64,000 bases of DNA from CBDFKQ01 sp965248855 (GTDB lineage Bacteria > Bacteroidota > Bacteroidia > Cytophagales > 172606-1), in contig CBDFKQ010000014.1 in NCBI GenBank assembly GCA_965248855.1, positions 558,001-622,000 on the forward strand, written 5' to 3'. The position numbers and the translations under genes are program-made. Under the pieces are notes generated by a model, which worked only from the letters and a program-made list of their open reading frames with translations, did no database searches and was not told the DNA's origin. This document shows positions 61,797 to 64,000 of this stretch, piece by piece; positions within the stretch are counted from its first letter, which is position 1; each line of letters opens with the position of its first letter.

Positions 61797-64000
61797 ATGA
61801 GTGAGGAGATTCTTAAAGCTCTTACACAACTTTTCGCCATTATTACAAAGCAAGATGGTGGAGCAACGATTGTGGAGCGAAATTTTATAATTCAATTTTT
61901 TAAACAAGAGTTGGATCTGGATTCCGTAAAAGAGTATGTGGAATTATATGATCAACTTGTTGGATATGGAGAGGATAGGACAGAAACAAAATTAACTTCT
62001 GTAAAAGATTCTGTTAAAACCCTTTCTATATGTAAAAAAATTAATAAAACACTTACCCAAAAGCAAAAAGTAATTGTTTTAATCAGGCTGCTCGAATTGG
62101 TAAGTTCTGATAAGAATTTTACCCCTCAAAGAATGAGTATTATTGATACAGTTTCCACTGTTTTCAATATTGACAAAGAAGAATATCAGCCAATTGAAAG
62201 TTTTGTATTAAGTGAGAAAAGTTTAACCGTTGAGTTTCCTAAAATTCTTATTGTTAATGGATATCAACATAATACCCATCAAGTAACCAGGCACTTATAT
62301 TCTGAAGCTCTTAACGGAGAAATACTTTTCATTCATATCAAGTCCGTTGAAATGTATTTTTTGCGTTATCTGGGTACTGATGACCTGATGATGAATGGTC
62401 AACATTTAAAACCCGATCAGGTTTATTTATTTTCTCACGGAAGTATTTTAAAAACACCAAAAAGCTTTCCTATATACTATAGTGATATTGTAGGCATTTT
62501 TGTTTCGAATATCAAAAAAACGCCATTATCATTTTTAGCAAAAAACTTAGAATATAAATTTCCAAATAATGCCATTGGCTTAAGAGATATACATATTTCT
62601 GAAGGCCCCGGGAAACTTATTGGCATTATGGGAGGAAGTGGTGCGGGTAAAACTACATTACTTAATGTACTTGCAGGAATTGAAAAACCTTCAAAAGGTC
62701 AAATTTTAATTAATGGGCTGGATTTACAGGGAGATTCCGAGAATTTGCAAGGGGTGGTAGGATACATTGCCCAAGATGATATCTTAATTGAAGATTTAAC
62801 CGTTTATGAAAATCTTTACTACAACGCTAAACTTTGTTTTAAAAACTTTTCAGAAACTGAGCTTGATAAAAGAGTAATAGAAGTATTGAGTAGCTTAGGT
62901 TTGGATCATATTAAAGAACTTAAGGTTGGAAATATCTTAAATAAAAAAATTAGTGGAGGCCAACGCAAGAGATTAAATATTGCTTTGGAATTAATTAGAG
63001 AGCCTGCTGTAATGTTTGTTGATGAACCTACATCCGGTTTATCCTCTCGTGATTCGGAAAATGTTATTGACCTGCTAAAAGAACTTTCATTAAAAGGAAA
63101 ACTTATTTTTGTTGTTATCCATCAACCCTCATCGGACATTTATAAAATGTTTGATAAAATGTTCATCCTTGATACAGGAGGGTATCCAATTTATTATGGA
63201 AATTCTGTTGAAGCTGTTGTTTATTTTAAAACAATAACAAATCAGGTAGATAGTCAAAGGGGGCAATGTCCAACTTGTGGAAATGTTAATCCTGAGCAAA
63301 TTTTTAATATCATTGAGGCTAAAGTTGTTGATGAATATGGTCAATTTACAAATAAACGGAAAATTACTCCGGTTCAGTGGAATGAATATTACAATGGCAA
63401 ATTTAAAATTGAAGATGTTACAACTGTAAAAGAAGCACCTCCTAAAGCACTTGATCTTCCTACTAAGATTAAACAAATGCTTATTTTTACAAAGCGTGAT
63501 TTCCTTTCTAAAGTAAGTAATGCCCAATACATGGTCATTAATCTTCTGGAAGCACCTTTGTTGGGTTTTATGCTTGCTTTTATTATTCGCTATCAAAATT
63601 CGGATAATGGGAAATATTTATATCGATATAATGATAATATACCCGCATATATATTAGTAGGGGCCTTGGTAGCAATTTTTATGGGTTTAACAGTAAGTGC
63701 AGAGGAAATTATAAGAGACAGGAAGATACAGCGCAGGGAATCCTTTTTACATTTAAGCAGAACGAGTTATTTATTCTCTAAAATTATAATCCTATTTACA
63801 TTATCTGCAATTCAAACCTTTACTTTTGTAATTATAGGAAACAGCATCCTTGAAATACAAGGTATGACATTGAGTTATTGGCTGGTTTTCTTTTCGTTAT
63901 CATGCTTTGCAAACATGTTGGGATTAAATATTTCATCATCCTTCAACTCTGTAGTGACCATTTATATTACTATACCATTGATTATAATCCCACAAATGAT
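61797..64000 (+). CDS. ABCG-type ABC exporter with N-terminal TerB-like domain (partial)
   Basis: The frame is open from the ATG at 61797 to the right edge (734 codons plus 2 bases, no stop). Residues 1-140 are helical and TerB-like (ILKALTQLFAIITKQDGGAT). About 150-255 is a beta-rich FHA-like or linker region (YLFSHGSILKTPKSFPIYYS). The ATPase follows at 260-490: Walker A GIMGGSGAGKTTLLNVLAG, the Q loop in VVGYIAQDDILIEDLTVYEN, the signature ISGGQRKRLNIALELIREPA, Walker B VMFVDEPTSGLSSRD and the switch His in VVIHQPSSDIYK. ABC2-type membrane helices then begin (AYILVGALVAIFMGLTVSAE). The layout is that of ABCG half-transporters. A CPTCG cysteine pair occurs in the linker. It follows siaC by 70 bases on the same strand. 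Confidence 0.9.
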   Translation, partial: MSEEILKALTQLFAIITKQDGGATIVERNFIIQFFKQELDLDSVKEYVELYDQLVGYGEDRTETKLTSVKDSVKTLSICKKINKTLTQKQKVIVLIRLLELVSSDKNFTPQRMSIIDTVSTVFNIDKEEYQPIESFVLSEKSLTVEFPKILIVNGYQHNTHQVTRHLYSEALNGEILFIHIKSVEMYFLRYLGTDDLMMNGQHLKPDQVYLFSHGSILKTPKSFPIYYSDIVGIFVSNIKKTPLSFLAKNLEYKFPNNAIGLRDIHISEGPGKLIGIMGGSGAGKTTLLNVLAGIEKPSKGQILINGLDLQGDSENLQGVVGYIAQDDILIEDLTVYENLYYNAKLCFKNFSETELDKRVIEVLSSLGLDHIKELKVGNILNKKISGGQRKRLNIALELIREPAVMFVDEPTSGLSSRDSENVIDLLKELSLKGKLIFVVIHQPSSDIYKMFDKMFILDTGGYPIYYGNSVEAVVYFKTITNQVDSQRGQCPTCGNVNPEQIFNIIEAKVVDEYGQFTNKRKITPVQWNEYYNGKFKIEDVTTVKEAPPKALDLPTKIKQMLIFTKRDFLSKVSNAQYMVINLLEAPLLGFMLAFIIRYQNSDNGKYLYRYNDNIPAYILVGALVAIFMGLTVSAEEIIRDRKIQRRESFLHLSRTSYLFSKIIILFTLSAIQTFTFVIIGNSILEIQGMTLSYWLVFFSLSCFANMLGLNISSSFNSVVTIYITIPLIIIPQM

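Overview
The window is about 64 kb of AT-rich chromosomal DNA from a member of the Bacteroidota. The evidence is the tmRNA tag (GEGNYALAA), TAnnTTTG-type promoter elements, many OmpA, beta-barrel and TPR envelope proteins, a GWxTD lipoprotein, multi-PAS histidine kinases with stand-alone receiver proteins, and the argG-argC pair. Genus and order cannot be fixed from the sequence alone. No CRISPR array, rRNA operon or tRNA gene was seen.

Region 1 (1-10.9 kb) is an accessory region full of remnants. At the left edge a minus-strand PD-(D/E)XK-like nuclease gene, possibly of the GapS4a defence family, runs off the window. Next to it is a SEFIR/TIR-domain protein gene whose last ~54 codons are split off by one frameshift. 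The region is bracketed by two inverted, diverged copies of a ~220 bp intergenic repeat (482-700 and 10530-10750). Inside are two direct copies of a ~785 bp cassette encoding a 180-residue coiled-coil protein of unknown function, a damaged DUF433/DUF5615 toxin-antitoxin pair, two secreted carbohydrate-active enzymes (an alpha/alpha-barrel glycosidase and a TIM-barrel/SUMF1 fusion), a cysteine desulfurase remnant, and an orphan gene between ~100 bp direct repeats.

Region 2 (10.9-25.1 kb) holds a receiver plus giant multi-PAS histidine kinase pair, tmRNA, trmD, three tandem OmpA-like proteins, a small outer-membrane barrel protein, uridine kinase, a lytic transglycosylase, a dihydroorotase-like protein lacking the HxH metal motif, and a UbiA prenyltransferase.

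Region 3 (25.3-41 kb) mixes decayed genes (TlpA-like, isochorismatase-like) with regulators (AraC, Crp, ArsR), envelope proteins, EngB, an aldo/keto reductase, a fatty acid hydroxylase and an M16 peptidase. Two regulatory sites stand out: a 26 bp palindrome between the Crp-family gene and an outer-membrane protein gene, and a double operator overlapping the promoter of the arsR-SRPBCC-DoxX operon.

Region 4 (41-54.5 kb) holds argC and argG, a porin-like protein, an epimerase, a TPR protein, a second receiver/kinase pair paralogous to the first, a REP-like palindrome pair beside a frameshifted antitoxin remnant, a glycosyltransferase and dnaK.

Region 5 (54.8-64 kb) is the most system-like stretch: CheR, CheB, a membrane GAF protein, a 1138-residue Cache/HAMP/GAF/PAS/SpoIIE phosphatase, SiaB-type kinase, SiaC-type phosphoprotein, and an ABCG-type exporter with an N-terminal TerB-like domain that runs off the right edge. 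All are on one strand. Read together they look like a partner-switching module (phosphatase, kinase, phosphoprotein) fed by sensory domains, with an ABC exporter in the place where Pseudomonas has the diguanylate cyclase SiaD.
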